Below, piece after piece: positions 24,008-33,299 of a stretch of 64,000 bases of DNA. The notes beneath the pieces were generated by a model that was not told where the DNA came from, did no database searches, and saw only the letters and a list, made by a program, of their open reading frames with translations. The stretch lies in assembly GCF_042408735.1 (NCBI RefSeq), contig NZ_JBHOQV010000126.1, positions 62,001 through 126,000 on the forward strand. The letters are read 5' to 3'. The position numbers and the translations under genes are program-made. Each line of letters begins with the position of its first letter. Within the stretch, counting starts at the first letter, position 1. Origin of the DNA: Thermogemmatispora sp042408735. Lineage in GTDB: Bacteria > Chloroflexota > Ktedonobacteria > Ktedonobacterales > Ktedonobacteraceae.

Positions 24008-25000
24008 ATGGACCCACTAGTTGATAGCTATGGCCGGCGTATCCGCAATCTGCGTATCTCGATCACCGATAAGTGCAATTTCCGCTGTACGTATTGTATG
24101 CCCGCCGAGGGTCTGCCGTGGCTGAAGAAGGCCGAGATTCTGACCTATGAGGAGATCGAGCGGCTGGCCCGCCTGGCGGTGCGCATGGGCATTGAGCAGA
24201 TCCGTCTGACCGGCGGAGAGCCACTGGTGCGACGAGACGTTCCGGAGCTGGTGTACAGGCTGCGCCAGATCGAGGGGCTGCGCAGTCTGAGTTTGACGAC
24301 CAACGGGGTGCTCCTCAAGCAACTGGCCCGCCCCCTGGCGGAGGCCGGCCTGACGCGCATCAATGTGAGCCTCGATTCGCTGGTGCGCGAGAAGTTTGCC
24401 CGCCTGACGCGCCGCGATCAGCTCGATCGCGTGCTTGAAGGACTGGAGGAGCTGGAGAAGTATCCAACGATCCGCCCAGTGAAGATCAATGCGGTGGCGA
24501 TGCGTGGCTTCAGCGAGGAGGAGGTGCTTGATTTTGTGCGCCTGGCCCGACAAAAGGGCTATGTGGTGCGCTGGATCGAGTTTATGCCCCTGGACGCCGA
24601 CCAGATCTGGCGCAAGGAGGATATTCTGACCGGCGCAGAGATCAAGGCCATCATCGAGGCTGAGTACGGCCCGCTGGTGCCGATCCAGGGCGATCCTTCG
24701 GAGACGGCCCGCCGTTATACCTTCAGCGACGGCCTCGGCGAGGTGGGCTTCATTAATCCGGTCAGCGAGCCGTTTTGCGCCACCTGCGACCGTATCCGTC
24801 TGACCGCCGATGGGCAGTTGCGGACCTGCCTGTTCGCGACCGAGGAGACCGATCTGCGCACGCCTCTGCGCTCGGGAGCCTCCGATGAGGAGCTGATGAC
24901 CATCATCCGGGGCGCCGTCTGGCGGAAGGAACTGAAGCACTATATTGGCGATAAACGCTTCAGGAGAGCGAACCGCAGCATGTCCATGATCGGAGGCTAA
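24008..25000 (+). CDS. moaA: GTP 3',8-cyclase (MoaA)
   Basis: Radical SAM enzyme starting molybdenum cofactor synthesis from GTP. 330 aa. The SAM cluster motif CNFRCTYC (Cys23, 27, 30) and LTGGEPLVRRD follow a standard N-terminus (GRRIRNLRISITDKC). The second cluster is CATCDRIRLTADGQLRTC (CxxC...C) near 255-272. The C-terminus ends in the functional di-glycine (MIGG). The start is preceded by GGAGAGG. No other moa gene is adjacent, so the pathway is dispersed. Confidence 0.95.
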   Translation: MDPLVDSYGRRIRNLRISITDKCNFRCTYCMPAEGLPWLKKAEILTYEEIERLARLAVRMGIEQIRLTGGEPLVRRDVPELVYRLRQIEGLRSLSLTTNGVLLKQLARPLAEAGLTRINVSLDSLVREKFARLTRRDQLDRVLEGLEELEKYPTIRPVKINAVAMRGFSEEEVLDFVRLARQKGYVVRWIEFMPLDADQIWRKEDILTGAEIKAIIEAEYGPLVPIQGDPSETARRYTFSDGLGEVGFINPVSEPFCATCDRIRLTADGQLRTCLFATEETDLRTPLRSGASDEELMTIIRGAVWRKELKHYIGDKRFRRANRSMSMIGG

Positions 25001-25034
25001 GGGCATCTTCCATCTTCTTGGCCAGGAGCATGGA

Positions 25035-25080
25035 TAACACGCCCTTTGCGTGTTACCTGACGGAGAGATGTTCGTCTCTC
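25035..25080 (+). other. two adjacent perfect hairpins after moaA
   Basis: TAACACG-CCCTTTG-CGTGTTA (25035-25055) and GAGAGA-TGTTCG-TCTCTC (25063-25080), then AT-rich TAGATAAATAGG. They may end the moaA transcript; there is no T run on the plus strand. The rest of 25081-25293 shows no gene. Confidence 0.5.
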
Positions 25081-25293
25081 TAGATAAATAGGCAAATAGA
25101 CATGGTAAGTCTTCGAGTGCCTAAGAAGCAGGAGTGTTCCATTTTGTGGCCTGAGCGACGGCTGGCCCGGAGCCGGTAAGGCTTTCTCTCTCCTCCTGCT
25201 GGCTTGGCGATGGGGCGTCCCCACCCCTCTCTGGCAGAGCGGACGGGAGAGGCGGGCGGGGCGGGCACTCGAAGCGGCCAGGAAGGAGATGCT

Positions 25294-25518
25294 GTGGAAC
25301 ACGAAGCGCTCGATTTGCTCACGGTGCGCGAGGTTGCCCGTCAACTGCGGGTAGACGATACAACGGTGCGGCGCTGGATCAAGACGGGGGCCCTGGAGGC
25401 GATCACGCTCCCTCATCGTGGCCGACGCCAGGCCTACCGGATCCGTCGATCGACCCTGGAGGCTCTGCTGACGACCTCGCCGCTCGCCTCTTCTCCCTCG
25501 GATCGGGCTGGCGAGTGA
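25294..25518 (+). CDS. small MerR/excisionase-type HTH DNA-binding protein
   Basis: 74 aa from GTG 25294, with AAGGAG eight bases upstream; longer in-frame starts lack homology. Almost the whole protein is one winged helix-turn-helix: LTVREVARQLRVDDTTVRRWIKTGALEAI followed by a basic wing (HRGRRQAYRIRRSTLEALL), as in BldC/excisionase HTH_17 proteins. It is probably a transcriptional regulator that oligomerises on direct repeats. Not linked to integrase genes, so an excisionase role is unlikely. Target unknown. Confidence 0.75.
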   Translation: MEHEALDLLTVREVARQLRVDDTTVRRWIKTGALEAITLPHRGRRQAYRIRRSTLEALLTTSPLASSPSDRAGE

Positions 25519-25694
25519 ATGGGGGCCAGCTGCGCCGACTCGCTTCGGCTTTGGCGGATGTGGTAGACTGGTGACGCCCGCTTCTCGCCAGCGCGAGGCA
25601 GCGGCAACGGGAGGCCATGCCCCAGGCGCCTCGCCTTCCTTCGACCGACTGGGGCATGGGAGCCACTATCGATGCAGCACAGAGGAGAGAGGAT

Positions 25695-26615
25695 ATGGCG
25701 CAGCTATCGGCCGAGGAGCTGTTTAGCGAGCTGCAGGGAGAGAGGGATGGGGGCTTTGTGGCCATCCATGTCCCGGTCCAGCACTCTCCCGCTGGTGTTC
25801 CCTATCTGACAGCCCCAGGGGTGGTGCTCCTGGCCCGTCCGCAGACGAACCTACGGGGGCTGGCGGCTTTTTTAGAGGGCTTTGATCCCGCTTATGGCTT
25901 CCAGGGCTACATAGATGATCCGACGGTCCTGCCCGATGGGGCCCAGCTCTGCAAGGTGGCGGGCCAGACCTGCTATCTGAGCTTTGGCCCGAAACATACG
26001 CCTAACGCCCAGGCGACTCGCTATTTCGAGAATCTGAAGGCTTCGCGGCATGGCTCGGTGCTGGAGCACGCCACCTTTAGCTTCTTTATCTACGGGGTGT
26101 CGCGCAGCCTGACACACGAACTTATTCGCCATCGTGCCGGCTTCAGCTATTCGCAAACCAGCCAGCGCTTCGTCGACGGGCGCACGCTCCGCTTTGTCGA
26201 ACGTCCGGAGTACCGGCACGATGAGTATCTCCATCGCCTCTTTCTGCGGCGCATCGAGCGCGCCGCGGCGGAATATGCTGAGCTGAGCGACTATCTGCTG
26301 GCCCGTCAGCAGGCCGGTGATCCCCTGTTGAGCGCCGAGGCGCGCACCGACCTGCGCAAGCGCGTACAGCAGTGCTCGCGTTCGCTCTTGCCCAACGAGA
26401 CGGAGGCGCCGCTGGTGGTCACGGCCAACGCGCGTGCCTGGCGCCATGTGATCGAAGAGCGTACCGCGCCTCATGCGGAAATCGAGATTCGCGAGCTGCT
26501 AGTCCGTATCTTTGTCTGTCTGGCCCTGGTTGATCCCGTGCTCTTCGGCGATTATCGCCTGGAGCGCCTGCCCGACGGGACCTGTAGCGTACGCACGTCT
26601 TATGAGAAGGTCTGA
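25695..26615 (+). CDS. thyX: flavin-dependent thymidylate synthase (ThyX)
   Basis: Makes dTMP from dUMP with methylene-tetrahydrofolate and FAD/NADPH. 306 aa from the ATG at 25695 behind GAGAGAGGAT; an upstream ATG at 25617 would add 26 residues. The signature is RHRAGFSYSQTSQRF (ThyX motif RHRxxSxxxxSxR-like), with HELI before it and LEHATFSFFI upstream. The C-terminal LLPNETEAPLVVTANARAWRHVI also matches the family. Its presence implies no dependence on ThyA/DHFR-coupled synthesis here. Single gene, same direction as the HTH gene. Confidence 0.93.
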   Translation: MAQLSAEELFSELQGERDGGFVAIHVPVQHSPAGVPYLTAPGVVLLARPQTNLRGLAAFLEGFDPAYGFQGYIDDPTVLPDGAQLCKVAGQTCYLSFGPKHTPNAQATRYFENLKASRHGSVLEHATFSFFIYGVSRSLTHELIRHRAGFSYSQTSQRFVDGRTLRFVERPEYRHDEYLHRLFLRRIERAAAEYAELSDYLLARQQAGDPLLSAEARTDLRKRVQQCSRSLLPNETEAPLVVTANARAWRHVIEERTAPHAEIEIRELLVRIFVCLALVDPVLFGDYRLERLPDGTCSVRTSYEKV

Positions 26616-26636
26616 AGGCAGAGGGGGGGCCAGGGG

Positions 26637-27197
26637 CTAGGGCAGGGAACGGCGATAGAGCTGAAAGCCGTCGTCGGCGGCGCGCTGACCGGCGCAGGTG
26701 GCGTCAGACACGGCCTCTAGCTCGCAGCGCGCCGCCAGGCGGGCCGCGGCGGGATCGCGGCGCGGGAGCAGGACCTCGAACCAGAGCGCTAGCCCTCGGC
26801 GCTGGCTTTCGTCCTCCAGCTCGCCTCCCCACAGCCGGGCCCGATTGAGGGCACAGACCAGCAAGGCTCTGCCCCCGCCACGGCGGCGATGGTCGGGGTG
26901 CACCGTCCCCTCGCAGCGCAGGTGGTAGCCCTCCCCATCGCGCATGAGGTGCAGCAGGGTGTAGCCGATCAGCTCCCCCTCCAGTCCTTCGAGCGTGCCG
27001 CCCTGTCCCCAGGTGTTCAGCTCGTCATCGTCGTCGAGCAAGACGAAAAGGGTCGGTCCCAGCTCTCCAAGATCGAGGCTGGCCAGCCAGTCTTGCCAGG
27101 CCGCCGTCGAAAAGAGGCATCCATCGATCTGCTCTGCTTGCTGCTGGAGGTCTCTAATCTGGGCCAGGTCGCCTGGCCGTGCTTCGCGAACGCGCAC
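26637..27197 (-). CDS. GNAT-family N-acetyltransferase
   Basis: 186 aa. N-terminus MRVREARPGDLAQIRDLQQQAE is a typical GNAT start. Motif A is CEGTVHPDHRRRGGGRALLV (acetyl-CoA pyrophosphate loop RRxGxGR-like). The C-terminal half (LALWFEVLLPRRDPAAARLAARC) fits motif B. It converges on thyX, 21 bases away. The acceptor molecule is unknown. Confidence 0.8.
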   Translation of the reverse strand: MRVREARPGDLAQIRDLQQQAEQIDGCLFSTAAWQDWLASLDLGELGPTLFVLLDDDDELNTWGQGGTLEGLEGELIGYTLLHLMRDGEGYHLRCEGTVHPDHRRRGGGRALLVCALNRARLWGGELEDESQRRGLALWFEVLLPRRDPAAARLAARCELEAVSDATCAGQRAADDGFQLYRRSLP

Positions 27198-27409
27198 GTG
27201 CTTTCACTCCCTTACTTCTGATCGCTTGCCTGATGCCAGGGCCGGGCCGGGCAGCAGGCCAGGCAAGAAGAGCAAGCCACTCTCCTCTTTTTTTTATGAT
27301 AGCGCCTTTGGCCTGTCCTGAGCAACGCTGGCCGTCTGCGCCGGCGGGCCGCCCTGGGGAGCGCGGAGCAAGATCTGTGGCCCGTCCTTTCTTCTCTGGC
27401 CGGCTGTCA

Positions 27410-27415
27410 TATAAT
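27410..27415 (+). promoter_or_regulatory. -10 element for the aminotransferase gene
   Basis: TATAAT in GTCATATAATGAAGG. The -35 region is weak. The leader to the TTG start is about 110 bases of purine-rich sequence. On the other strand TATCAT near 27299 could serve the acetyltransferase gene. Confidence 0.55.
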
Positions 27416-27530
27416 GAAGGTACTTGCTTTCCCATAAAGATAAATTATTCGATTTGGAGGGGGGAGAGAGAGGGAGAGGAGGGGAGAGGAGAGCAAGGGA
27501 GACCACCACAGTGAGCGAAGGAGGAGAGCT

Positions 27531-28703
27531 TTGGGCGATTCCGCTGCTCAGAGAGTGCAGGCGATCCGCGAGCTGATGCCGGCGACGCGCGCCCATGTCT
27601 ATCTCAACACAGGCACAATGGGGCCATTGCCGCGCTGTGTCATTGAAGCCATGCAGGAACGGCTCCAGGAGGAATGGCAAGAGGGGCGCCTGGGATCGGA
27701 GGCCTATGCCGCCCTGTTGGCCCACTACCAGGAAGCCAGGCGGCGCTGTGCCGAGCTGCTCAATGCGGGGACTGACGAGATCGCCCTCACGGACAACACT
27801 GGTGAGGGACTCAATATCATCGCCTTTGGTCTCAACTGGCGAGAAGGCGATGAAGTGATAACCACCAATCACGAGCACATCAGTGCCCTGGCCCCGCTCT
27901 ACCAGATCCGCGAGCGCTACGGTATCCGCCTGCGGATCGCTGATCTAGGAGAGGGCGGAGAGCGTTCGGCAGAGGAGGAAATTGGCAGGCTGATCACGCC
28001 GCGCACGCGCCTGATCGTGATCTCACACGTCTCCTTTATGACGGGAGCACGCTTTGACGTCAGGGCGGTGACGGCCCTGGGGCGGCGTCATGGGCTGCCA
28101 GTGCTGGTCGATGGAGCCCAGGCCGCGGGGGCGATCGCCGTCGATGTAGAGGCGCTGGACGTCGACTTCTACGCTTTTCCGATGCACAAGTGGCTGTGTG
28201 GTCCCGATGGGACGGGGGGACTCTACGTCCGGCGCACGGCTCTGTCGCAGGTCCAGTCGACCTATGTGGGCTACTACTCTCTCAAGCACGAGTCCAGCAG
28301 CGACTGGGAGCTGCACGAGACGGCCCAGCGCTTTGAGCTAGGAGGAAGGCAGACAGCGGCCCTGGTCGGGCAGAGCCGGGTGCTACGCTGGCTGGCCGAG
28401 GAGGTCGACCATCACTGGCTGCAGGAGCGCATCGCCATGCTCAATCAGGCTGCCGCTGAGCTGCTCAGCCAGGTGCCAGGGGTCAGGGTCTTGACACCTC
28501 GGCCCGGGGAGAGCGGCCTCCTCTCGTTCACCTTCGAACGAGCGGAGCCGGAGCGAGTGGTTCAGCGCCTGGCGAAAGAGCACAACGTTCTCATACGCAG
28601 CATTCCCGAGCGTCAGGCCCTGCGTATCTCGACAGGCTTTTACAATACCGAAGAGGAGCTGGAGCGAGTAGCGGCGATCCTGCGAGCCTGGCCGGAAGGC
28701 TAA
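27531..28703 (+). CDS. class V aminotransferase / cysteine-desulfurase-like PLP enzyme
   Basis: 390 aa, TTG start behind AAGGAGGAG. Fold-type I features: VYLNTGTMGPLP at the start, GTDEIALTDNTGEGLN (cofactor phosphate), ISHVSFMTGARFDV, VDGAQAAGAIAVDV (Asp/Gln stacking on PLP), and the PLP Lys in FPMHKWLCGPDGTGGLYV. The closest groups by eye are isopenicillin-N-epimerase-like and SufS-like members. No sulfur-acceptor Cys loop near the C-terminus is apparent, so desulfurase activity is not established. Monocistronic, followed by the 5S gene on the other strand. Confidence 0.87.
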   Translation: MGDSAAQRVQAIRELMPATRAHVYLNTGTMGPLPRCVIEAMQERLQEEWQEGRLGSEAYAALLAHYQEARRRCAELLNAGTDEIALTDNTGEGLNIIAFGLNWREGDEVITTNHEHISALAPLYQIRERYGIRLRIADLGEGGERSAEEEIGRLITPRTRLIVISHVSFMTGARFDVRAVTALGRRHGLPVLVDGAQAAGAIAVDVEALDVDFYAFPMHKWLCGPDGTGGLYVRRTALSQVQSTYVGYYSLKHESSSDWELHETAQRFELGGRQTAALVGQSRVLRWLAEEVDHHWLQERIAMLNQAAAELLSQVPGVRVLTPRPGESGLLSFTFERAEPERVVQRLAKEHNVLIRSIPERQALRISTGFYNTEEELERVAAILRAWPEG

Positions 28704-28838
28704 GCGAAGGTCTCCAACGGGTGGCGAGGGAGAAGAAGCCTGGGAGGGAGCAGCGAGGAAGCCACCCGCCCGGCCGGGCATTGAGGGAGGAGCGGGGGGA
28801 GTCGCCGACAAAAGACAGCGCCCGTGAGCGCGGGTGAA

Positions 28839-28953
<115 letters not shown>

Positions 28954-28991
28954 TCGCCTGCACTCGCGGGCGTCTGCGCTTGACGTAGGGT

Positions 28992-29020
28992 ATAGTAACA
29001 CGGGGGTCTGATTTTGTCAA
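28992..29020 (-). promoter_or_regulatory. promoter of the 5S rRNA gene
   Basis: Minus-strand TTGACA (29015-29020) and TACTAT (28992-28997), 17 bases apart, about 40 bases upstream of mature 5S. This supports independent transcription. Confidence 0.75.
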
Positions 29021-29040
29021 GAGGGAAATCAGAGAGAGAG

Positions 29041-29113
29041 AAAAAAGCAGGGAGGCCACCGGGCTGAAGGCAGGCACGACTCTCCCCATAAGATAGTCCC
29101 GGTGGCCTCCCTG
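29041..29113 (-). terminator. intrinsic terminator of smc
   Basis: Perfect 16-bp arms (CAGGGAGGCCACCGGG at 29048-29063 and CCCGGTGGCCTCCCTG at 29098-29113), a 34-base loop, then six T on the minus strand (29041-29046). It lies 30 bases after the smc stop. Confidence 0.88.
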
Positions 29114-29141
29114 GGCACGTGGTCCTGGGGAGACAGGGGGG

Positions 29142-32100
29142 TCACCCTGTGCGCTGGCGGGTCACGACCGCCTCGGCCTCGCTCAGGCGGAGGGAGGCCA
29201 GGCGGGAGACGCTATCGCTGCCCATCGAGACGCCGTAGATGGCCTGAGCGGCGGTCATGGTCACCCGGTTATGGGTAATGACGATGAACTGAGTGCGCTC
29301 GGCCAGGCGTTTGAGAATCTCGCAGAAGCGCGAGACATTGGACTCATCAAGGGCGGCGTCGACCTCGTCCAGCAGGCAGAACGGAGGAGGGTTGATCTCC
29401 AGCAGCGAGAAGAGGAGGGCCGCCGAGACCAGAGCGCGCTCGCCGCCGGAGAGCAGAGAGAGGTCCTGCACCTTCTTGCCCGGGGGCTGGACCACCACCT
29501 CGACGCCGAAGGGCAAGCCGCTGCGCGCCGGGCTGGCGGCCTCCTCGAGACCGTCCGGGCCGGTTTCCGCCTCGGCATCGTGCCCATTGCTGGCCGCGTT
29601 GCTGCGACCACGCTCGCGGGAGCTGCCGGAGCCGGAGGAGGTGCTGGCCCCGAAGGAAGCGGCGGCCTCAGAGGTGCGTTCGCCTCCCCTGCTGACCACC
29701 AGCTCCAGACGTGCCTGGCCGCCATTGAAAAGGGTGCGAAAGTGCTCGCGGAAGCGGGCATTGACGGCTTCGAAGGTCGTTTCGAACTGGCGTGTCATGG
29801 TGGCATCGAGCTGGCTAATGATGGCGTGCAGCTGCTCTGCGGCCTGCTCCATATCGGCGATTTGGGAGCTGAGGAACTCGAAGCGCTGGCGCTCCTCCTC
29901 GTACTGGCGGGGAGCATCGGGATCACAGCCACCGAGGGCTTTGAGATGGCCGCGAGTCTGTTCGATCTGGCGGCGGAGGCGGCGCAGTGTGGCCTCCTCG
30001 TCTCCCTCGGAGGCCAGTCCCTGGCCAGGCGTCGCGGTCGTGGCAGCCTGGGGGGTGAGGAGGGCCAACTCCTGGGGATGGCTCAGGCCCAGGTCCTCCT
30101 GGAGCTGGCTCTGCAGAGCCTCCAGAGCATCGCGGGCGCGCTGGCTTTCCAGCAAGCAACGTCGATAGAGCACCTCGCACTGGGCGTGCTCCTGGCGCAG
30201 TGCGGTCAGAGCCTGCTCGCTGGTCGTGAGCTGCTGCTCCAGAGCACGCAGGGCCTGCTCACGCTGCTGCACAAGCAAGCTGGCCTGCCGGACCTGCTCG
30301 CGAGCCTGCTCCAGCTCGCTCTGCTGGCGGAGGATGTTCTCGCGCAAACCCTGCTGCTGCTCCTCGGCCCGATGTAGACGGAGCTGCTGCTGCTCAAGCT
30401 GACTGCGCAGCTCGGGAAGCTGCTCCTGGATCTCCGCCACCTGGCGCTCCAGCGTTTTGGCCTCCTGGCGTTTGACGGCCATCTGCGTGCGAAGGCGGCC
30501 CAACTCCTCCTGCTGGCGACGGTAGACGCTGGCGCGCTCCTCGACCTGCGCCTGCAGCTCCTCCACCAGACCCTGCAGCTCCTGCTGAGCGCGCTCGTGG
30601 GCCTGGACCCGCTCGCGGGTAGCCTGCAGCTCCTGCTCCAGGCCCGCGATCTCGGCGGCGAGCTGCTGCTCGACCGAGGTTGCCAGTTTCAGCTCGGTCT
30701 GGAGGCGCTCCTGCTCGCGCTCGCTGTTGCTGAGGGTGCGGCTCAGGTCCTGCAGGCGGGCCGTGCTCTTTTGCAGTTCGCGTTCGAGGGCGGCCTGCTC
30801 TGCGCGGCGCCCCTCCTGGGCCCGCTGGACCTCGCTGATCAGGCCGTTGAGACGGTCGATGTGGGCCTTCTGGCTCTCAAGCTGAGCGGGCAGCTCACGT
30901 AGCTCACGCTCATAGTGCAGGAGGCCGGCGCTGTGCTCGCCGCGGGCCTCGCCGCCGCTCAGCCAGCCCGGCTGGAGGGAGAGGACCTCGCCCTTGCGGG
31001 TGACCAGAGCGCGCAAGGGGCGCCCTGCCCAGGCGGCGAAGGCCGGGGCCTGAGCCTGAAGTTGGAAGGCAGTGGCCAGGTCCTCCACGAGGAGGATACC
31101 CGTGAGCAAGCGGTAACAGAGAGGCCGATACCGGTCCTCGCTCTCGACAAGCTGCCAGGCCAGACCCTTGACTGACGGGCGCAGGGCAGGCAACTGGTCG
31201 AGAAGCTGCTGTAGGGCGACCCGCTCTCGCTCCTGGTCCCCCTGGAGGGAGGCGGCTGACTCGTCGTCAAGCCAGAGCAGCAAGGCGCGTCCGGCGCGGC
31301 TGCGCTCGAGGTAGGTCAGGCAGCGCTCAGCCTCGGCGCGCGTGGTCACGACGACGCCCTGCAGGGCTTCGCCAAGGGCAGCCTCAATGGCGCGCTCCAG
31401 CCCGTCAGGCGCCAGCACCAGGCGCGGCAGAGGGGCGAGCAGGCCCGGTACCTGCTCGCGTGGGGCACGCAGGAGGGCGCGAACGCCCTCGCTGTAGCCA
31501 CTGAGATCGCGCTGCCAGTTACGCAGCATAGCCAGGCGGTCGGCCAGCGTCCGGCGAGCGCGCTCGGCTTCGGCCAGGAGGCCCTTGAGGCGCTCTAGTT
31601 CTTGTTGCGCCTCCTGGAAGCTACGCTGGAGGGCTTGCCTGCGCTGCGTCAGCTGCTGCTCCTCGTCGCGGGCCACCTGCAGCTGCGAGCGCTGCTCGGC
31701 CAGGCGCGTCTCCAGGGAGCGCAGGGCCTGCTGAGCCTGGGCCAGGGCCTCGCGGCGGGCCGCCAGGGCACGGTTGCGCTCGCCCAGATGCTTCTGCTGC
31801 CGTCCCAGCTCCGTCTGGGCCGAGCCGAGGCGGGCCTGTGTCTGGATCAGATCGTTCTGAGCGGCGCGCAGGCGACGCTCATCGAGTTCGTAGTCCTTCT
31901 GGGAGCGGGCGAGGGTAGCCTCCAGAGCCGCCAGGGCCTGGGCGACCTCATCGAGGGCCTCACGAGCCTGCTCGCGGGCCTCCTCCAGATCGGTGAGGCG
32001 CTGCTGAGCGGCAATGAGGCGCTCGCGTAGCTGGCGCTCCTGGCGCTGCTGCTCCTCGCGCTGACGCTGGAGGCCCGTGAGGCGCTCCTCGGCGACCGCC

Positions 32101-33011
32101 AGCTCGCGTTCAAGGCGCTGAAGCTGGCTATTGGCCTCGCCAGCGACCCGGCGAGCAGCGCTGATCTGCTGCTGGGCCTCCTGGCGCTGGCGCAGCAGTG
32201 CTCCGCGCGACTGCTCGGCCTCAGCCAGCGAATGCTCCAGTTGCTGCAGGCGAGCGGCCTGCTCGCTCTCGGCGGACTCAGCGCGGGCGGCGGCGGCCTG
32301 GAGACGGCGCCACTGGAGCTGGTACCAGGCCAGCAGGGCCTGGCGCAGCTCCTCTTGCAGGCGGATGTATTCCCGCGCGCGCCTGGCCTGCTCTTCTAGC
32401 GGCCCCAGACGGGGTTCGATCTCGTTGACAATGTCGTGGAGGCGCTGCAGGTTGGCCTCGGTCTGGCGCAGACGTTGCTCAGCCTCGGCGCGCTGTACCT
32501 GGTAGGGACGGATGCCGGCGGCGTCCTCAAAAAGGCTGCGCCGCTCCTCGGGTCGCAGGCTCAGGGCGGCATCGATGAGGCCCTGCCCGATGACGGTGTA
32601 GGAGTCGTGGCCAATGCGAGCCTGAGCCAGCAGCAGTACGACGTCTTTAAGACGCACTTTCTGCTTGTTGATGAGATATTCGTTCTCGCCGGAGCGGTAG
32701 CTGCGCCGCGTGACGGTGATCTCGCTGTATTCTGACGGCATCCAGCCAGTGCTGTTATCGATGGTCAGCGAGACCTCGGCCATGCCGAGGGCAGCCTTCC
32801 CATGCCCGCCGGCGAAGATGATGTCTTCGCTCTTCCTGCCCCGAAGCTGGCGCATGCTCTGCTCGCCCAGAACCCAGCGAATGGCGTCGGCAATGTTTGA
32901 CTTGCCGGCTCCGTTGGGTCCGACAACGGCGGTAATGCCCGGGCTGAATTCGAGGCAGGTGCGTGTTGCAAAGCTTTTGAAGCCAAGTAGCTCCAGACGC
33001 TTCAGATACAC
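29142..33011 (-). CDS. smc: chromosome segregation protein SMC
   Basis: ATPase of the condensin complex that compacts and separates chromosomes. 1289 aa, slightly above the usual ~1190. Walker A GPNGAGKS is at 31-38, in a head starting MYLKRLELLGFKSF. Two very long coiled coils, rich in Gln/Glu/Arg/Leu, flank a hinge at about 520-690. The C-terminal head has LSLLSGGERALVSAALLF (ABC signature) and CLLDEVDAALDESN (Walker B/D-loop). A Ser/Gly/Arg/Glu-rich low-complexity insert of about 60 residues interrupts the C-terminal head just before the signature and explains part of the extra length. GTG start, weak AGGA site. ScpA/ScpB are not nearby. Confidence 0.97.
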   Translation of the reverse strand: MYLKRLELLGFKSFATRTCLEFSPGITAVVGPNGAGKSNIADAIRWVLGEQSMRQLRGRKSEDIIFAGGHGKAALGMAEVSLTIDNSTGWMPSEYSEITVTRRSYRSGENEYLINKQKVRLKDVVLLLAQARIGHDSYTVIGQGLIDAALSLRPEERRSLFEDAAGIRPYQVQRAEAEQRLRQTEANLQRLHDIVNEIEPRLGPLEEQARRAREYIRLQEELRQALLAWYQLQWRRLQAAAARAESAESEQAARLQQLEHSLAEAEQSRGALLRQRQEAQQQISAARRVAGEANSQLQRLERELAVAEERLTGLQRQREEQQRQERQLRERLIAAQQRLTDLEEAREQAREALDEVAQALAALEATLARSQKDYELDERRLRAAQNDLIQTQARLGSAQTELGRQQKHLGERNRALAARREALAQAQQALRSLETRLAEQRSQLQVARDEEQQLTQRRQALQRSFQEAQQELERLKGLLAEAERARRTLADRLAMLRNWQRDLSGYSEGVRALLRAPREQVPGLLAPLPRLVLAPDGLERAIEAALGEALQGVVVTTRAEAERCLTYLERSRAGRALLLWLDDESAASLQGDQERERVALQQLLDQLPALRPSVKGLAWQLVESEDRYRPLCYRLLTGILLVEDLATAFQLQAQAPAFAAWAGRPLRALVTRKGEVLSLQPGWLSGGEARGEHSAGLLHYERELRELPAQLESQKAHIDRLNGLISEVQRAQEGRRAEQAALERELQKSTARLQDLSRTLSNSEREQERLQTELKLATSVEQQLAAEIAGLEQELQATRERVQAHERAQQELQGLVEELQAQVEERASVYRRQQEELGRLRTQMAVKRQEAKTLERQVAEIQEQLPELRSQLEQQQLRLHRAEEQQQGLRENILRQQSELEQAREQVRQASLLVQQREQALRALEQQLTTSEQALTALRQEHAQCEVLYRRCLLESQRARDALEALQSQLQEDLGLSHPQELALLTPQAATTATPGQGLASEGDEEATLRRLRRQIEQTRGHLKALGGCDPDAPRQYEEERQRFEFLSSQIADMEQAAEQLHAIISQLDATMTRQFETTFEAVNARFREHFRTLFNGGQARLELVVSRGGERTSEAAASFGASTSSGSGSSRERGRSNAASNGHDAEAETGPDGLEEAASPARSGLPFGVEVVVQPPGKKVQDLSLLSGGERALVSAALLFSLLEINPPPFCLLDEVDAALDESNVSRFCEILKRLAERTQFIVITHNRVTMTAAQAIYGVSMGSDSVSRLASLRLSEAEAVVTRQRTG

Positions 33012-33299
33012 CGCTTGTTCCTGGTCTGTGGTGCCACGACGATCTTCTCTGTCGTGTCCCCGATGATACCATAGCGCCGGGCCTGCCGTCGAGAGCGTGA
33101 CTCCGGCCCAGGGGGCCGACCCATGTCAGTGAGGCGATCGCGGTCTGTCTCGCTTTGGCTGAGCCGATGCGATATACTTTCTTCGATGGAGTCGCAGTCG
33201 CCAGATGACCTGCCGCCGCCGCCGGATCGGTGGATCGCTCTGCGTGGGCACGGCGAGCAGGGCCGCTGCCGTCTGATGAGAGAAGGAGAGCCAGGAGAG
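33012..33299. other. divergent spacer, smc to membrane protein
   Basis: About 290 bases. TATCAT near 33066 (minus) may serve smc, and GATATACT near 33170 (plus) may serve the membrane protein. An open reading frame crosses from 33123 into the next gene, but its first part has no ribosome site or homology. Confidence 0.4.

Noticed and set aside
25294..25518. Excisionase of an integrated element
   Set aside because: HTH_17 proteins include excisionases, but no integrase, attachment repeats or phage genes are nearby.
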